This document shows, in pieces, positions 45,740-56,648 of a stretch of 64,000 nt of DNA. Every line of letters begins with the position of its first letter. Position 1 is the stretch's first letter. Both the position numbers and the translations under genes were made by a program. Location: assembly GCA_029027985.1 (NCBI GenBank), contig CP119076.1, positions 2,108,001-2,172,000 on the forward strand, in the 5' to 3' direction. Source of the stretch: Klebsiella aerogenes (GTDB lineage: Bacteria; Pseudomonadota; Gammaproteobacteria; Enterobacterales; Enterobacteriaceae). The notes below the pieces were generated by a model. It did no database searches, was not told the origin of the DNA, and saw nothing but the letters and a program-made list of their open reading frames with translations.

Positions 45740-45910
45740 ATAAAAATCAGACTTGCTGTGCCTGTGGAGGCAGAAGAATGCTGGAACATTCGAAACCAGG
45801 TTTTTTATGAGAAGCATGGTTTCATACTCGTGCGGGAAAGCATGTATCGATCCGCGCTTGCACAGGCCGAACTGCGCTGTATGGAAATGTCTATAAAACT
45901 CCAGGGATAG
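45740..45910 (+). pseudogene. GNAT acetyltransferase remnant, start lost and centre deleted
   Basis: An open 57-codon frame reads IKIRLAVPVEAEECWNIRNQ then VFYEKHGFILVRESMYR and a C-terminal tail. The first part is a typical GNAT N-terminus and the second a GNAT C-terminus (FYEKHGF), joined in frame with the acetyl-CoA-binding core missing. An AAGGAG site sits at the right distance, but the start codon reads ATA where ATG is expected. It appears dead on both counts. Confidence 0.72.
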
Positions 45911-45947
45911 CGGTTCGCTGCCCGATCGCAATTTTCAATATATCCAG

Positions 45948-45988
45948 CGTTTCCCCACCCAGGCGAAATGACCCGGGACGGGGAAACG
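45948..45988 (-). other. Hairpin after the HcxB-like gene
   Basis: CGTTTCCCC and GGGGAAACG are perfect 9-bp arms with an inner CCCAGG/CCCGGG element. It lies 40 bp past the stop of the minus-strand gene. There is no T run, so it may be a weak or Rho-assisted terminator. Confidence 0.4.
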
Positions 45989-46029
45989 TGCTGGCATTAA
46001 CATCAATGACGATAACGCGGGATGTTGGA

Positions 46030-47121
46030 TTATGCGTTCACTTCCATCTGCTGCTGCAACCGGGTCAATGTTTCTTGCGACATTCCCACCTGGCGCGCGG
46101 CGGTGCAGATAGCCTGCCAACTGCTGGCATCCAGTGGAATACCGTTGGCCAGCCGCTGCTGGCGGTTCGCCGCTTCCCACTCGCCGGGAGCCAGAATCGG
46201 CGTCTCTTCATCGTGTGGCGACTGTTTGCACCAGTCGATAAAGGACTCGGTTTCGCGCTGCATATCCGGCGCGTCGAAGGCCTCGGGGCTGAGAATAATC
46301 GTGGTCATGCAGTTGAAGATGGCATCGACGCAGCTCTGCAGGCTGGCCTGGTGAGTGGTTTGCCCACCGGAGACCGCGCCGCCGAGCACTTCACACAGCG
46401 TCGCCAGGGCATAACCCTTATGCTGGGCAAAGGTGAGCAGGGCGCCAAGCGGCGACGTCTGCATCACCGCAGGATCGGTGGTCGGCGTGCCGCGGGAGTC
46501 GATCAGTGAACCGGCTGGCACCGCTTCGCCTTTATGCCACGCGACGCGGGTTTTGCCAAAGGCGATGGCGCTGGTGGCGTAATCAAGCAGCAGCGGCGGG
46601 TGTCCTTCACGCGGGAAGACCACGCACAGCGGGTTGGTGCCGAAACGGCTGTCTTTGCCACGAAACGGCGCCACCATCGGATCGCCGACGACGCTGACAA
46701 AATGAATCGAGATTAATCCCTGCGCCGCGCACTGTTCCGCCCAGTAGCCAATGCGCCCGATATGGTGAGCGTTGCGCAGCGCAATGGCCGCCATGCCGTG
46801 CTGTTTGGCTTTTTCAATCCCCAACTGCATCGCTTCATGGGCGACGACCTGGCCGAAACCGGCGTTGCCGTCGAGGGTCACGACCGCGCCTGCGTCTTTC
46901 ATCACCTTGGCGTGGCGGTTGAGCTGCAGAAAGCCTTCGGCATGAGATTTTACGTAGCTTGGGATCATGCCGACACCGTGGGAGTCGTGTCCGGCAAGGT
47001 TTGCGGCGATCAGATGGTCAGCGACCAGCGCGGCTTCGGTGGATGTGCTGCCCAACTGAGTGAACAGGGCGGTAACGAAGTGGTGCAGCTCCGTGGGGCG
47101 AAAATAGTGTCCTGTAGGCAC
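46030..47121 (-). CDS. Hydroxycarboxylate dehydrogenase, YbiC/HcxB-like (Ldh2 family)
   Basis: 363 residues from a GTG start at 47121 that has GAGGAGAAC well placed upstream. It closely follows E. coli YbiC (HcxB): VADHLIAANLAGHDSHGVGM, LRNAHHIGRIGYWAEQCAA and LLLDYATSAIAFGKTRVAWH. Members are NAD(P)-dependent oxidoreductases of 2-hydroxy/2-oxo acids of the malate/L-lactate dehydrogenase 2 fold. It is divergent from an ABC importer, which may bring in its substrate (inference). Confidence 0.88.
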   Translation of the reverse strand: MPTGHYFRPTELHHFVTALFTQLGSTSTEAALVADHLIAANLAGHDSHGVGMIPSYVKSHAEGFLQLNRHAKVMKDAGAVVTLDGNAGFGQVVAHEAMQLGIEKAKQHGMAAIALRNAHHIGRIGYWAEQCAAQGLISIHFVSVVGDPMVAPFRGKDSRFGTNPLCVVFPREGHPPLLLDYATSAIAFGKTRVAWHKGEAVPAGSLIDSRGTPTTDPAVMQTSPLGALLTFAQHKGYALATLCEVLGGAVSGGQTTHQASLQSCVDAIFNCMTTIILSPEAFDAPDMQRETESFIDWCKQSPHDEETPILAPGEWEAANRQQRLANGIPLDASSWQAICTAARQVGMSQETLTRLQQQMEVNA

Positions 47122-47414
47122 GGATGTTCTCCTCGATATATGTTGTTTTTTTGTTACGTTTGCGGTTCCATGCTGCGCCGCCAGGCTCAGAAGATCAAGG
47201 TGCGATGGGAATATATTCCGCCCGGAGTTGCTGTTTATTATGTGATACCGCTCGCTGTTTTGACTGGGTCGTGAATAAACTCCATAAACGCTACTTTTTT
47301 AAATTACGCCACTGTCACAAAAGCCATAAAAAAACAAACCCCAGCGTTGCAGAGGGTGTTACAGCATTATATGTTAAATTTGTGTTTAATTATTGATGCT
47401 TAAGGGTTGATTTT

Positions 47415-48503
47415 ATGTATAAGAAAATCGGTGGTTTAGTGGTTTCACTGACGACAGTCTTCTCATACTCCGCGTTGGCGGAGGTGCCTCAGGGCTACCC
47501 GGCAGATTATCAAAAAGTGGTGGATGCCGGGGTAAAAGAGGGCAAAGTCGTGGTTTATTCCACAACAGACACCAAAGCGGCAGGGCCGTTAATTAAGGGC
47601 TTTGAAGCACAATATCCTGGGATTAAAGTCGAATATAACGATATGAACAGTACCGAACTGTACAACCGTTATATTAGTGAACAGGCCGCAGGTGGCGGCA
47701 GCGGCGACGTGGTGTGGAGTTCTTCAATGGACACGGCGCTGAAATTAGCGACCGATTACGCTGAAGACTACGCCTCGCCGGAAATCGGCAAGCTACCGAA
47801 ATGGGCGGTGTGGCAGCAGAAAGCCTACGGCACCACCTATGAACCGGTGGTCTTTATCTATAATAAGCGGCTCATTCCACAGAGTGACGTTCCGGATTCA
47901 CACACGGCGTTAGCCAAACTTATCGCCGGGCAGGCCGATAAATTTAAAGGCAAAGTCACCACCTACGATATCGAAAAATCGGGGCTCGGCTTTATGCTGG
48001 CGGTACAGGATAGCAAAGCTGATGCAAATTATTTCGCCAACCTGGCGAATATTGCCAAAGGCGGCCTGACGGTACAGTCATCCACCGGCACGATGATGGA
48101 GCGTGTCTCCTCCGGAGAAAACCTGATCGGCTATAACATCCTCGGTTCTTATGCCGAAGCGCGGGCTAAAACCGACCCGTCGTTAGGCATTTCTTATCCG
48201 AAAGATTACGTGCTGGTGCTGTCTCGCGTTTCATTTATTACCGCCGAAGCCGGTCACCCGAATGCGGCGAAGCTGTGGTTTGATTATGTCCTGTCGGAAA
48301 AAGGGCAAACCATTCTTGCTTCCCAGGCTGATATTCCGTCCATTCGTAACGATATTGAAGGTAAAAACGATATCGATGGCATGACGAAATTACTTGGCGC
48401 GGCGCTGGAGCCGATCCCGGTGGATGAAAGCTTGTTGCAATATCTGCAGCCAAAACAGCGTCTGGAATTTATTAAACAATGGCGCACAGCCGCTGGGAAA
48501 TAA
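47415..48503 (+). CDS. ABC importer periplasmic binding protein, Fe3+/AfuA type
   Basis: 362 residues. A signal peptide of about 22 residues (ending SALA) is followed by a family 1/6 binding fold: GKVVVYSTTDTKAAGPLIKG, NDMNSTELYNRYISEQ and SGDVVWSSSMD. Such proteins bind ferric iron, organophosphonates or carboxylates; the tyrosine ligands of ferric-binding proteins are not obvious, so iron is not assured. It is first in an importer operon divergent from the HcxB-like gene. Confidence 0.82.
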   Translation: MYKKIGGLVVSLTTVFSYSALAEVPQGYPADYQKVVDAGVKEGKVVVYSTTDTKAAGPLIKGFEAQYPGIKVEYNDMNSTELYNRYISEQAAGGGSGDVVWSSSMDTALKLATDYAEDYASPEIGKLPKWAVWQQKAYGTTYEPVVFIYNKRLIPQSDVPDSHTALAKLIAGQADKFKGKVTTYDIEKSGLGFMLAVQDSKADANYFANLANIAKGGLTVQSSTGTMMERVSSGENLIGYNILGSYAEARAKTDPSLGISYPKDYVLVLSRVSFITAEAGHPNAAKLWFDYVLSEKGQTILASQADIPSIRNDIEGKNDIDGMTKLLGAALEPIPVDESLLQYLQPKQRLEFIKQWRTAAGK

Positions 48504-48524
48504 ACGTATTTAGCATCTGAAAAC

Positions 48525-48547
48525 TCCCCTGGAACCTTTCCAGGGGA
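48525..48547 (+). other. Intercistronic hairpin after the binding-protein gene
   Basis: TCCCCTGGAA and TTCCAGGGGA are perfect 10-bp arms around CCT. There is no T run, so it probably protects the upstream mRNA from 3' decay and raises binding-protein yield over the permease. Confidence 0.6.
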
Positions 48548-48653
48548 AGACAACCATCACCTTCGCTGAACCATGAATTATTGATGGTTCAGGAAATACG
48601 CACCATTTTTCTCTCCTTGTATGGTTTATCTCTGCATTTAGCCAAGGGAATTA

Positions 48654-50418
48654 ATGATGAACACATTACGCAGAAAGTGGCAGGGGCTACCGCGCGGCAT
48701 AGTGGTATTGATAACGGCACTGGTTATTTACGTCCCGCTGTTATTTATCGTGGTGCAAAGTTTTCTCTCTGCGCCTTTTTTCGCCCACTCGAAAGAGTGG
48801 AGTCTCGAAGCCTTCGGTTTTATTTTTACCGACCCGGATTTTTATCTGGCATTACGCTCTGGCTTTATTCTCGCCTTTGGCCTGGTGGTGATAGCCATTC
48901 CACTGGGCGGCATTCTGGCCTTTTTAATGGTCCGCACGGATTTACCCGGCAGACGCTTTATTGAGCCGCTGATCCTGGTGCCGATTTTTGTCTCGCCGAT
49001 GGTCCTTGGCTTTGGTTATGTGGTGGCCGCCGGGCCGGTCGGTTTTCTGTCGCAGTGGGCGCAGGAATGGCTGGGCTTTGTGCCGTGGAATATCTACTCG
49101 ATGTTCAGCATCGTGATTATCGCCGGCTTAACGCACGTCCCGCACGCCTATCTCTACATATCTTCAGCGTTACGCAGCGTCGGTTCCGACGTGGAAGAGG
49201 CCGCGCGTACCGTCGGCGCCACGCCGCTGCAGGTGATGACCTCGGTCAGCCTGCCGATGGTGCGTCCGTCGATCCTCTACGCCTGCGTGTTGTTGTTCTT
49301 CCTCGGCCTGGAAGTCTTTGGCCTGATGCTGGTGCTCGGCGATCCGGAAGGCAACATGGTGCTGGCGACCTATCTCTACAAGCTCACCAATAAACTGGGG
49401 ACGCCGTCGTATCATCTGATGGCGGCGGTGGCGGTGGTGCTGATCTGCATTACCATTCCGCTGGTGATGTTGCAGCGCCGACTGATGCGTACCGCTAACC
49501 GCTTTGTGACGATGAAAGGTAAAGCCTCGCAATCGCGCGCCTTGCCGCTGGGGAAATGGCGCTGGGTGGCGGGCACGGTGGTGGTGGCGTGGCTGACGGT
49601 CACGATTGGCGTACCGCTGCTCGGCGTGGCGCTGCGGGCCTTTATCTCCAACTGGGGCGTCGGCGTGTCGGTATGGGATGAGTTGTCGCTGGCGACGTTC
49701 CACAACATCTGGCAGCAGCCAAACCTGCTGCGGGCCATCGTTAACTCGATGGCGATCGGTATTATCGGCGGCGCGCTGGCCGTGGTCTGCTACCTGTTCG
49801 TGGGTATCGCTATGCACCGCAAACCGGATAACGTGACGCGCTTTCTTGATTACAGCGTGCTGGTGCCGCGGGCGGTGCCGGGTCTGCTGGCCGGCCTGGC
49901 CTTCCTGTGGGTGTTCCTGTTCCTGCCGATGTGGCTTGACCAGTCGCTGAAAAATGGCTGGCTGTCGGCGCTGCCGGTCGCCGACTGGCTGCGCGAACAC
50001 CTCATCGTTCAGCTGCGCGCGCTGCGCAACACCATTTTCAGCGTCTGGTTGGCCTATACGGTGGTATGGATGGCCTATGGTCTGCGCCTTATCTCGTCAA
50101 CGCTGCTGCAGGTGGCGCCAGAGCTGGAAGAGGCGGCGCGCAGCACCGGCGCGTCCCGCGGGCAAATCACCCGTCATGTCACGGTACCGCTATCGCGCTA
50201 CGGGCTTATCGGCTCCTGGTTGCTGATGTTCCTGATCTTTGAACGCGAGTATTCAACCGGCGTTTATCTGCTCTCGCCGGGAACCGAGACAATCGGCTCG
50301 ATGCTGGTATCGCTGTGGGCCGCAGGCGCGATTGATATCGTCGCGGCGCTGTCATTTATCAATATTCTGCTGGTCGTGGTGGGTCTGGGGATCGCCCTGC
50401 GCTTTGGAGTGAAATTAC

Positions 50419-50426
<8 letters not shown>
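48654..50426 (+). CDS. ABC importer permease, two fused domains (FbpB/AfuB type)
   Basis: 590 residues with about twelve membrane helices. Two EAA loops are visible: VEEAARTVGATPLQVMTSVS with LPMV in the first half and LEEAARSTGASRGQITRHVT with VPLS in the second. The fused arrangement is usual for ferric- and phosphonate-type importers. An adjacent ATG at 48657 is an alternative start. The 3' end overlaps the ATPase gene by 8 bp. Confidence 0.87.
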
Positions 50427-51489
<1,063 letters not shown>

Positions 51490-51497
51490 ACGGCTGA

Positions 51498-51600
51498 TTA
51501 TTGCGCCAGATGGCACACGGCTTCGATGTTGTGTCCGTCTGGCGCAATCACAAAAGCGGCGAATGCGGGAATATCGGTACGACATAACCGTGTCGTCAAA
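51498..51600 (-). pseudogene. C-terminal remnant of a VOC-family gene
   Basis: The minus strand encodes CRTDIPAFAAFVIAPDGHNI then EAVCHLAQ and a TAA stop, a characteristic glyoxalase-fold C-terminus. Stop codons appear directly upstream (above about 51600), and no N-terminal part remains. It is a degraded fragment lying tail-to-tail with the importer ATPase gene. Confidence 0.62.
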
Positions 51601-51733
51601 GAGTGGAAAGGGTAGGCAGAGAACTAATTAACAACCGTAACTAATTAATTTAACAGCTCGAATTGTTTAATTATTGCGGAAGCGAGTATTTACAGGTGCT
51701 TAATCTGCCATGTACCATAAACAAAAAATAACA

Positions 51734-51753
51734 TTTGTGATACAAGTCACTCT
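51734..51753 (+). promoter_or_regulatory. Candidate CRP site
   Basis: TGTGA-TACAAG-TCACT matches the CRP consensus TGTGA-N6-TCACA with one mismatch. It is about 310 bp before the dehydrogenase operon, so cAMP-CRP could activate that operon, but no convincing promoter directly follows it. Confidence 0.5.
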
Positions 51754-52065
51754 TTTTTGACGTATTGGTGAGACCCAAAAACGCGTTAATTCCACATGAC
51801 TTACCGCACTCGGATTATTAAATACCCATTTTCATCGTGGCAGGAAGGTGAATTTTTGCGCCATTTTCCCGCGTTGCGTTGAGAATCGTCTAATATCCAA
51901 ACGATAACCTTATAAATTTTATCGCTATTGGCGATTTTTGTATGACTTGTTGGCCCGAGCCAGACGGTCCGCTGTTGCGGTGATTAAATGGTATCGGTTC
52001 CAGAACGGACTTTGCTGGGCTTGTAACCTACAAAAACAGTAATTTAAATTGACAGGAATGTGATT

Positions 52066-52800
52066 ATGTCGAGCGAGAAAACCAACAATTCAAGGCGTGA
52101 TTTTTTAGTAAAATCAATGGCCTTGATCCCAACGGTAGTTATCGGCAGCGGTAGCGTAGGGGCCATCGGCGTTGCCGCCAGCGCGCCCGCGCAGGCCGCT
52201 TCCGGGAGCGATGCGGCGGCCAGTGACTGGAAACCGCAATTCTTTAACGATCGTGAGTGGGTGTTTATTAACGCCGCCGTCGCTCGCTTAATCCCGGCGG
52301 ATGAACTCGGTCCCGGTGCGAAAGAGGCCGGCGTGCCGGAGTTTATCGACCGCCAGCTCAATACGCCTTATGCCACCGGTTCTATCTGGTACATGCAGGG
52401 ACCTTTCAACCCGGACGTGCCAAAAGAGATGGGCTATCAGCTGCCGCTGGTGCCAAAACAGATTTACAACCTCGGGATCGCCGATGCCGAAGAGTGGTGT
52501 CACAACCAGTATCACAAGACCTTTGCTGAGTTGAGTAGCGAACAGCAGGACGAGGCGCTCGGCCAGTGGGAATCCGGCAAGGCGCAGTTCAAACAGCTGC
52601 CCGCTTCGCTGTTCTTCTCCTATCTGCTGCAAAACACCCGCGAAGGGTTCTTCAGCGACCCGATCCATGGCGGCAACAAAGGCATGGTCGGCTGGACGCT
52701 GATTAATTTTCCCGGCGCGCGCGCCGACTTTATGGATTGGGTTGAACGGGGCGAACGCTACCCCTTCCCGCCGGTATCAATTAATGGGGAGAGGGCGTAA
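52066..52800 (+). CDS. Gluconate 2-dehydrogenase subunit 3-family protein (Tat-exported)
   Basis: 244 residues from an ATG at 52066 with AGGA eight bases upstream. The twin-arginine signal SRRDFLVKS and a hydrophobic stretch ending AQAA show export of a folded protein by Tat. The rest fits the small subunit of membrane flavocytochrome dehydrogenases, which carries the flavoprotein through Tat. It is first in a three-gene operon. Confidence 0.88.
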   Translation: MSSEKTNNSRRDFLVKSMALIPTVVIGSGSVGAIGVAASAPAQAASGSDAAASDWKPQFFNDREWVFINAAVARLIPADELGPGAKEAGVPEFIDRQLNTPYATGSIWYMQGPFNPDVPKEMGYQLPLVPKQIYNLGIADAEEWCHNQYHKTFAELSSEQQDEALGQWESGKAQFKQLPASLFFSYLLQNTREGFFSDPIHGGNKGMVGWTLINFPGARADFMDWVERGERYPFPPVSINGERA

Positions 52801-52802
52801 CT

Positions 52803-54587
52803 ATGGCAACTGTATTGAAAAAAACCGATGTCGCGATTGTCGGCTTCGGCTGGGTTGGCGCAATCATGGCCAAAGAGCTGACCGAAGCAGGGCTCAACGT
52901 GGTGGCGCTGGAGCGCGGCCCGATGCGCGATACCTGGCCGGACGGCGCTTATCCGCAGGTGATTGATGAGCTGACCTATAACATCCGCCGTAAACTGTTC
53001 CAGGACTTGTCGAAAAGCACCGTGACCATTCGTCACAACACCAGCCAGCAGGCGGTACCGTACCGCCAGTTGGCTGCCTTCCTGCCGGGGACCGGCGTTG
53101 GCGGCGCGGGGCTGCACTGGTCCGGCGTGCATTTCCGCGTCGACCCGATCGAACTGCGGATGCGCAGCCATTACGAAGAGCGCTATGGTAAAAACTTTAT
53201 CCCGCAGGATATGATCATCCAGGATTTCGGGGTGACCTACGACGAACTGGAGCCGTTCTTCGATAAAGCGGAAAAAGTGTTCGGCACCTCGGGTACCGCC
53301 TGGTCCGTCAAAGGACAGGTCGTCGGTAAAGGCCGCGGCGGCAATGCCTTCGCGCCGGACCGTTCAAGTGATTTCCCGTTACCGGCGCAGAAAAACACCT
53401 GGTCGGCGCAGCTGTTTGAAAAAGCGGCGCTGGAAGTCGGTTATCACCCGTATAACCTGCCGTCGGCAAACACCTCTGATTCCTATACCAACCCGTATGG
53501 CGCACAGATGGGGCCCTGTAACTTCTGCGGTTTCTGCAGCGGCTACGCCTGTTACATGTATTCCAAAGCCTCGCCGAACGTCAACATCCTGCCGGCGTTG
53601 CGTCAGGAAAAACGCTTTGAGCTGCGCACCAACGCCAACGTGCTGAAGGTGAACCTGACCGATGACAAAACGCGCGCGACCGGCGTGACCTACGTCGACG
53701 GCCAGGGGCGTGAAATGGAGCAACCGGCGGATCTGGTGATTATCGGCGCTTTCCAGTTCCACAACGTACATCTGATGCTGCTTTCCGGCATTGGCAAACC
53801 TTATAATCCTGAAACCGGCGAAGGGGTGGTTGGGCGTAACTTCGCCTATCAGAACATGACCACTATCAAGGCCATATTCGATAAAGACACCATTACCAAT
53901 CCGTTCATCGGCGCGGGCGGTAATGGCGTCGGCGTCGATGATTTCAACGCCGACAACTTCGACCACGGCGCGGCGGGCTTCGTCGGCGGTTCGCCGTTCT
54001 GGGTCAACCAGGCCGGGACCAAACCGATCTCCGGTCTGCCGGTGCCGCCAGGTACTCCGGCGTGGGGCAGCAAATGGAAATCGGCGGTTGCCGATACCTA
54101 TACCCATCACCTGTCGATGGATGCCCACGGCGCGCATCAGTCCTATCGTCAGAACTATCTCGATCTCGACCCGAATTACAAAAACGTCTTTGGCCAGCCG
54201 CTGCTGCGAATGACTTTCGACTGGCAGGAAAACGACATCAAGATGGCGCAGTTTATGTTCGATAAGATGGCGCCGATCGCCAAAGCGATGAAGCCGAAAT
54301 ATATGCTCGGCAGCCCGAAAAACGCCAACAGCCACTTTGACACCACCAGCTACCAGACCACCCACATGAACGGCGGCGCGGTGATGGGTGAGGATCCGAA
54401 AACCAGCGCAGTGAACCGTTATCTGCAAAGCTGGGACGTGCATAACGTCTTCGTGATCGGCGCTTCCGCCTTCCCGCAGGGGCTGGGCTACAACCCGACC
54501 GGCACGGTCGCCGCGTTGGCCTACTGGTCGGCGAAGGCTATCCGCGAGCAGTACCTGAGAAATCCGGGTCCATTGGTGCAGGCATAA
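52803..54587 (+). CDS. GMC-family flavoprotein dehydrogenase, large subunit
   Basis: 594 residues. The FAD-binding start is VAIVGFGWVGAIMAKELTEA (GxGxxG at 14-19), and the GMC C-terminal region reads FVIGASAFPQGLGYNPTGTV. A cysteine cluster (Cys239, Cys242, Cys245, Cys250, in CNFCGFCSGYAC) could hold an Fe-S cluster, as in related sugar dehydrogenases. It probably oxidises gluconate, 2-ketogluconate or another sugar acid in the periplasm, being exported with subunit 3. It starts 2 bp after the previous stop. Confidence 0.87.
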   Translation: MATVLKKTDVAIVGFGWVGAIMAKELTEAGLNVVALERGPMRDTWPDGAYPQVIDELTYNIRRKLFQDLSKSTVTIRHNTSQQAVPYRQLAAFLPGTGVGGAGLHWSGVHFRVDPIELRMRSHYEERYGKNFIPQDMIIQDFGVTYDELEPFFDKAEKVFGTSGTAWSVKGQVVGKGRGGNAFAPDRSSDFPLPAQKNTWSAQLFEKAALEVGYHPYNLPSANTSDSYTNPYGAQMGPCNFCGFCSGYACYMYSKASPNVNILPALRQEKRFELRTNANVLKVNLTDDKTRATGVTYVDGQGREMEQPADLVIIGAFQFHNVHLMLLSGIGKPYNPETGEGVVGRNFAYQNMTTIKAIFDKDTITNPFIGAGGNGVGVDDFNADNFDHGAAGFVGGSPFWVNQAGTKPISGLPVPPGTPAWGSKWKSAVADTYTHHLSMDAHGAHQSYRQNYLDLDPNYKNVFGQPLLRMTFDWQENDIKMAQFMFDKMAPIAKAMKPKYMLGSPKNANSHFDTTSYQTTHMNGGAVMGEDPKTSAVNRYLQSWDVHNVFVIGASAFPQGLGYNPTGTVAALAYWSAKAIREQYLRNPGPLVQA

Positions 54588-54597
54588 GGGAAGGCAA

Positions 54598-55941
54598 ATG
54601 ATGAAAATGCAATGGTTATCGGCACTGGTGCTCGGTGCGTTAAGCTGTGCGGCGTGGGCCGAAGAGGCGCCCGCGGACAGTAATTTGATTAAGCAGGGCG
54701 AGTATCTGGCGCGCGCCGGGGACTGCGTCGCCTGTCACACTAACGGCAAAGAAGGGAAACCTTTTGCCGGCGGCCTGCCGATGGAAACGCCGATCGGCAC
54801 CATCTATTCCACGAATATTACGCCGGATAAAGAACAGGGTATTGGCGGTTATACCTTCGAAGAGTTTGACGATGCGGTACGTAAAGGCGTGCGTAAAGAC
54901 GGCTCTACGTTGTATCCGGCGATGCCGTATCCGTCCTTCGCCCGTATCAGCGAAGCGGATATGCGCGCGATGTACGCCTACTTTATGCACGGTGTGGAAC
55001 CGGTCAATGTCGCCAACAAAGACACGGATATTCCGTGGCCGCTGTCGATGCGTTGGCCGCTGGCGTTCTGGCGCGGCATCTTCGCGCCGACGCCGAGTGA
55101 CTTTGTCGTCAACCCGCAGGTTGATCCGGTGCTTGAGCGCGGACGTTATCTGGTGGAAGGGCTCGGTCACTGCGGTGCTTGTCATACCCCGCGTAGCCTG
55201 ACCATGCAGGAAAAAGCGCTCAGCGAAAGCGAAGGCGATGATTACCTGGCGGGCAGCAATGCGCCGATTGACGGCTGGGTCGCTTCCAGCCTGCGCGGCG
55301 AAAACCGCGACGGCCTGGGCAGCTGGAGCGAAGCCGAACTGGCCGAGTTCCTGAAAACCGGGCGTAATGATAAATCGGTGGTCTTCGGCGGCATGAGTGA
55401 TGTGGTTGAGCACAGCCTGCAGTATCTTTCTGACGACGATATCACCGCGATTGCCCGCTATCTGAAGTCGCTGCCGCCGCGTGGGGGCAAACAGGCAGCA
55501 GCGCCGGTAGAAGATAGCGTGGCTAAAGATCTGTGGAAGGGCGATGACAGCAAAACCGGCGCGGCGCTGTACGTCGATAACTGCGCGGCCTGCCACCGTA
55601 CCGACGGCGTCGGTTATAAGCGTGCCTTCCCGTCGCTGGAAGGCAACCCGGTAGTGCAGACGGAGGACGCGACCTCGCTTATCCACATCATTCTGACCGG
55701 CAGTACCACGCCTGCAGTGAAAGGGGCGGTCTCCAACCTGACCATGCCGTCATTCGGCTGGCGTCTGGACGATCAGCAGGTGGCGGATGTGGTCAATTTC
55801 ATCCGCACCAGCTGGGGGAACAACGCGCCGCCGGTGAGCGCCAGCGATGTGGCGAAAGTACGTAAGGACAAGTCGATCGTTCGCGACGAGAAAGCGTTAG
55901 GTAGCGCCGACGTCTCGAAACTGCCGACCTCCGGACAGTAA
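54598..55941 (+). CDS. Triheme cytochrome c subunit of the dehydrogenase
   Basis: 447 residues. A signal peptide (ending CAAWA, about 1-21) precedes three CxxCH heme sites at Cys43 (CVACH), Cys192 (CGACH) and Cys329 (CAACH). This is the membrane-associated electron acceptor that passes electrons from the flavoprotein to ubiquinone. An ATG at 54601 is an alternative start. The following ccm operon, only 83 bp away, makes the hemes covalent. Confidence 0.92.
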   Translation: MMKMQWLSALVLGALSCAAWAEEAPADSNLIKQGEYLARAGDCVACHTNGKEGKPFAGGLPMETPIGTIYSTNITPDKEQGIGGYTFEEFDDAVRKGVRKDGSTLYPAMPYPSFARISEADMRAMYAYFMHGVEPVNVANKDTDIPWPLSMRWPLAFWRGIFAPTPSDFVVNPQVDPVLERGRYLVEGLGHCGACHTPRSLTMQEKALSESEGDDYLAGSNAPIDGWVASSLRGENRDGLGSWSEAELAEFLKTGRNDKSVVFGGMSDVVEHSLQYLSDDDITAIARYLKSLPPRGGKQAAAPVEDSVAKDLWKGDDSKTGAALYVDNCAACHRTDGVGYKRAFPSLEGNPVVQTEDATSLIHIILTGSTTPAVKGAVSNLTMPSFGWRLDDQQVADVVNFIRTSWGNNAPPVSASDVAKVRKDKSIVRDEKALGSADVSKLPTSGQ

Positions 55942-56024
55942 TCGTCAGGGTTGCGCTGCCAACGCGGCGCAACCCATACTTATCGATGACGTAAAACGCT
56001 GTCTGAATCAAGGAGTTTGCCTTA

Positions 56025-56648
56025 ATGCTGCATGCAGAGCGACTGACCTGCATCTTTGACGATCGGCTGCTATTTCAGCATCTGACGTTAACCCTTTCTT
56101 CCGGCGAACTGTTGCAGGTCGCCGGTGACAACGGCGCGGGTAAAACGTCGCTGTTGCGGATCCTGTGCGGCCTGGCGCGCCCGGAAAGCGGCGTAGTGCG
56201 CTGGCAGGGCCAGCCGCTGGCGAAGGTACGGGATTGTTTTCATCAGCAGTTGCTGTGGCTGGGTCATAAACCCGGTGTGAAAGCGGCGTTGACCGCCGAT
56301 GAAAACCTGCGTTTCTTTTTCCCGGCCAGCAGCGCTCAGGCGCGGGAGGCGGCGCTTGCCGCCGTCGGCCTTGTCGGCTATGAAGATATCCCCTTAAGCC
56401 AGCTCTCCGCCGGGCAGCAGCGGCGGGTGGCGCTGACTCGCCTGTGGCTGACCGAGGCGCCGCTGTGGATCCTCGATGAGCCTTTCACTGCGCTGGATGC
56501 CACAGCCATAGAAACCCTGACCCGCCGTCTGGAGCAGCATGCGCTGCGCGGCGGCGGCGTGATTCTCACCACCCACCAACCGCTGCGCCCGCTGAGCTGT
56601 CCGCTGCGAACCTTGCGTCTACGCGGTGAAACGGAGACCTGCCGATGA
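56025..56648 (+). CDS. ccmA: Heme exporter ATPase CcmA
   Basis: 207 residues. Walker A GDNGAGKTS, signature QLSAGQQRRVALTRL and Walker B WILDEPFTALD are intact. With CcmB it uses ATP to release holo-CcmE from CcmC. AAGGAG precedes the start. It is the first gene of ccmABCDEFGHI, and every junction except ccmB-ccmC overlaps. Confidence 0.95.
   Translation: MLHAERLTCIFDDRLLFQHLTLTLSSGELLQVAGDNGAGKTSLLRILCGLARPESGVVRWQGQPLAKVRDCFHQQLLWLGHKPGVKAALTADENLRFFFPASSAQAREAALAAVGLVGYEDIPLSQLSAGQQRRVALTRLWLTEAPLWILDEPFTALDATAIETLTRRLEQHALRGGGVILTTHQPLRPLSCPLRTLRLRGETETCR

Larger units (their letters stand above)
51490..52065. other. Intergenic region upstream of the flavocytochrome dehydrogenase
   Basis: About 575 bases. 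The left end holds a VOC gene remnant on the minus strand, and a good CRP-like site lies at 51734-51753. A stretch at 51965-52010 shares a few words (GTCCGCT, CCAGAACGGAC) with the palindromic repeat family but is too diverged to call. No other gene is supported. Confidence 0.5.

Noticed and set aside
47124-47396. 90-codon plus-strand frame between the HcxB-like gene and the importer
   Set aside because: It occupies a divergent promoter region and has no recognisable domain or ribosome site.
51965-52010. Possible eighth copy of the two-hairpin repeat
   Set aside because: Only short words (GTCCGCT, CCAGAACGGAC) agree and the hairpin arms do not pair as in copies A-G.
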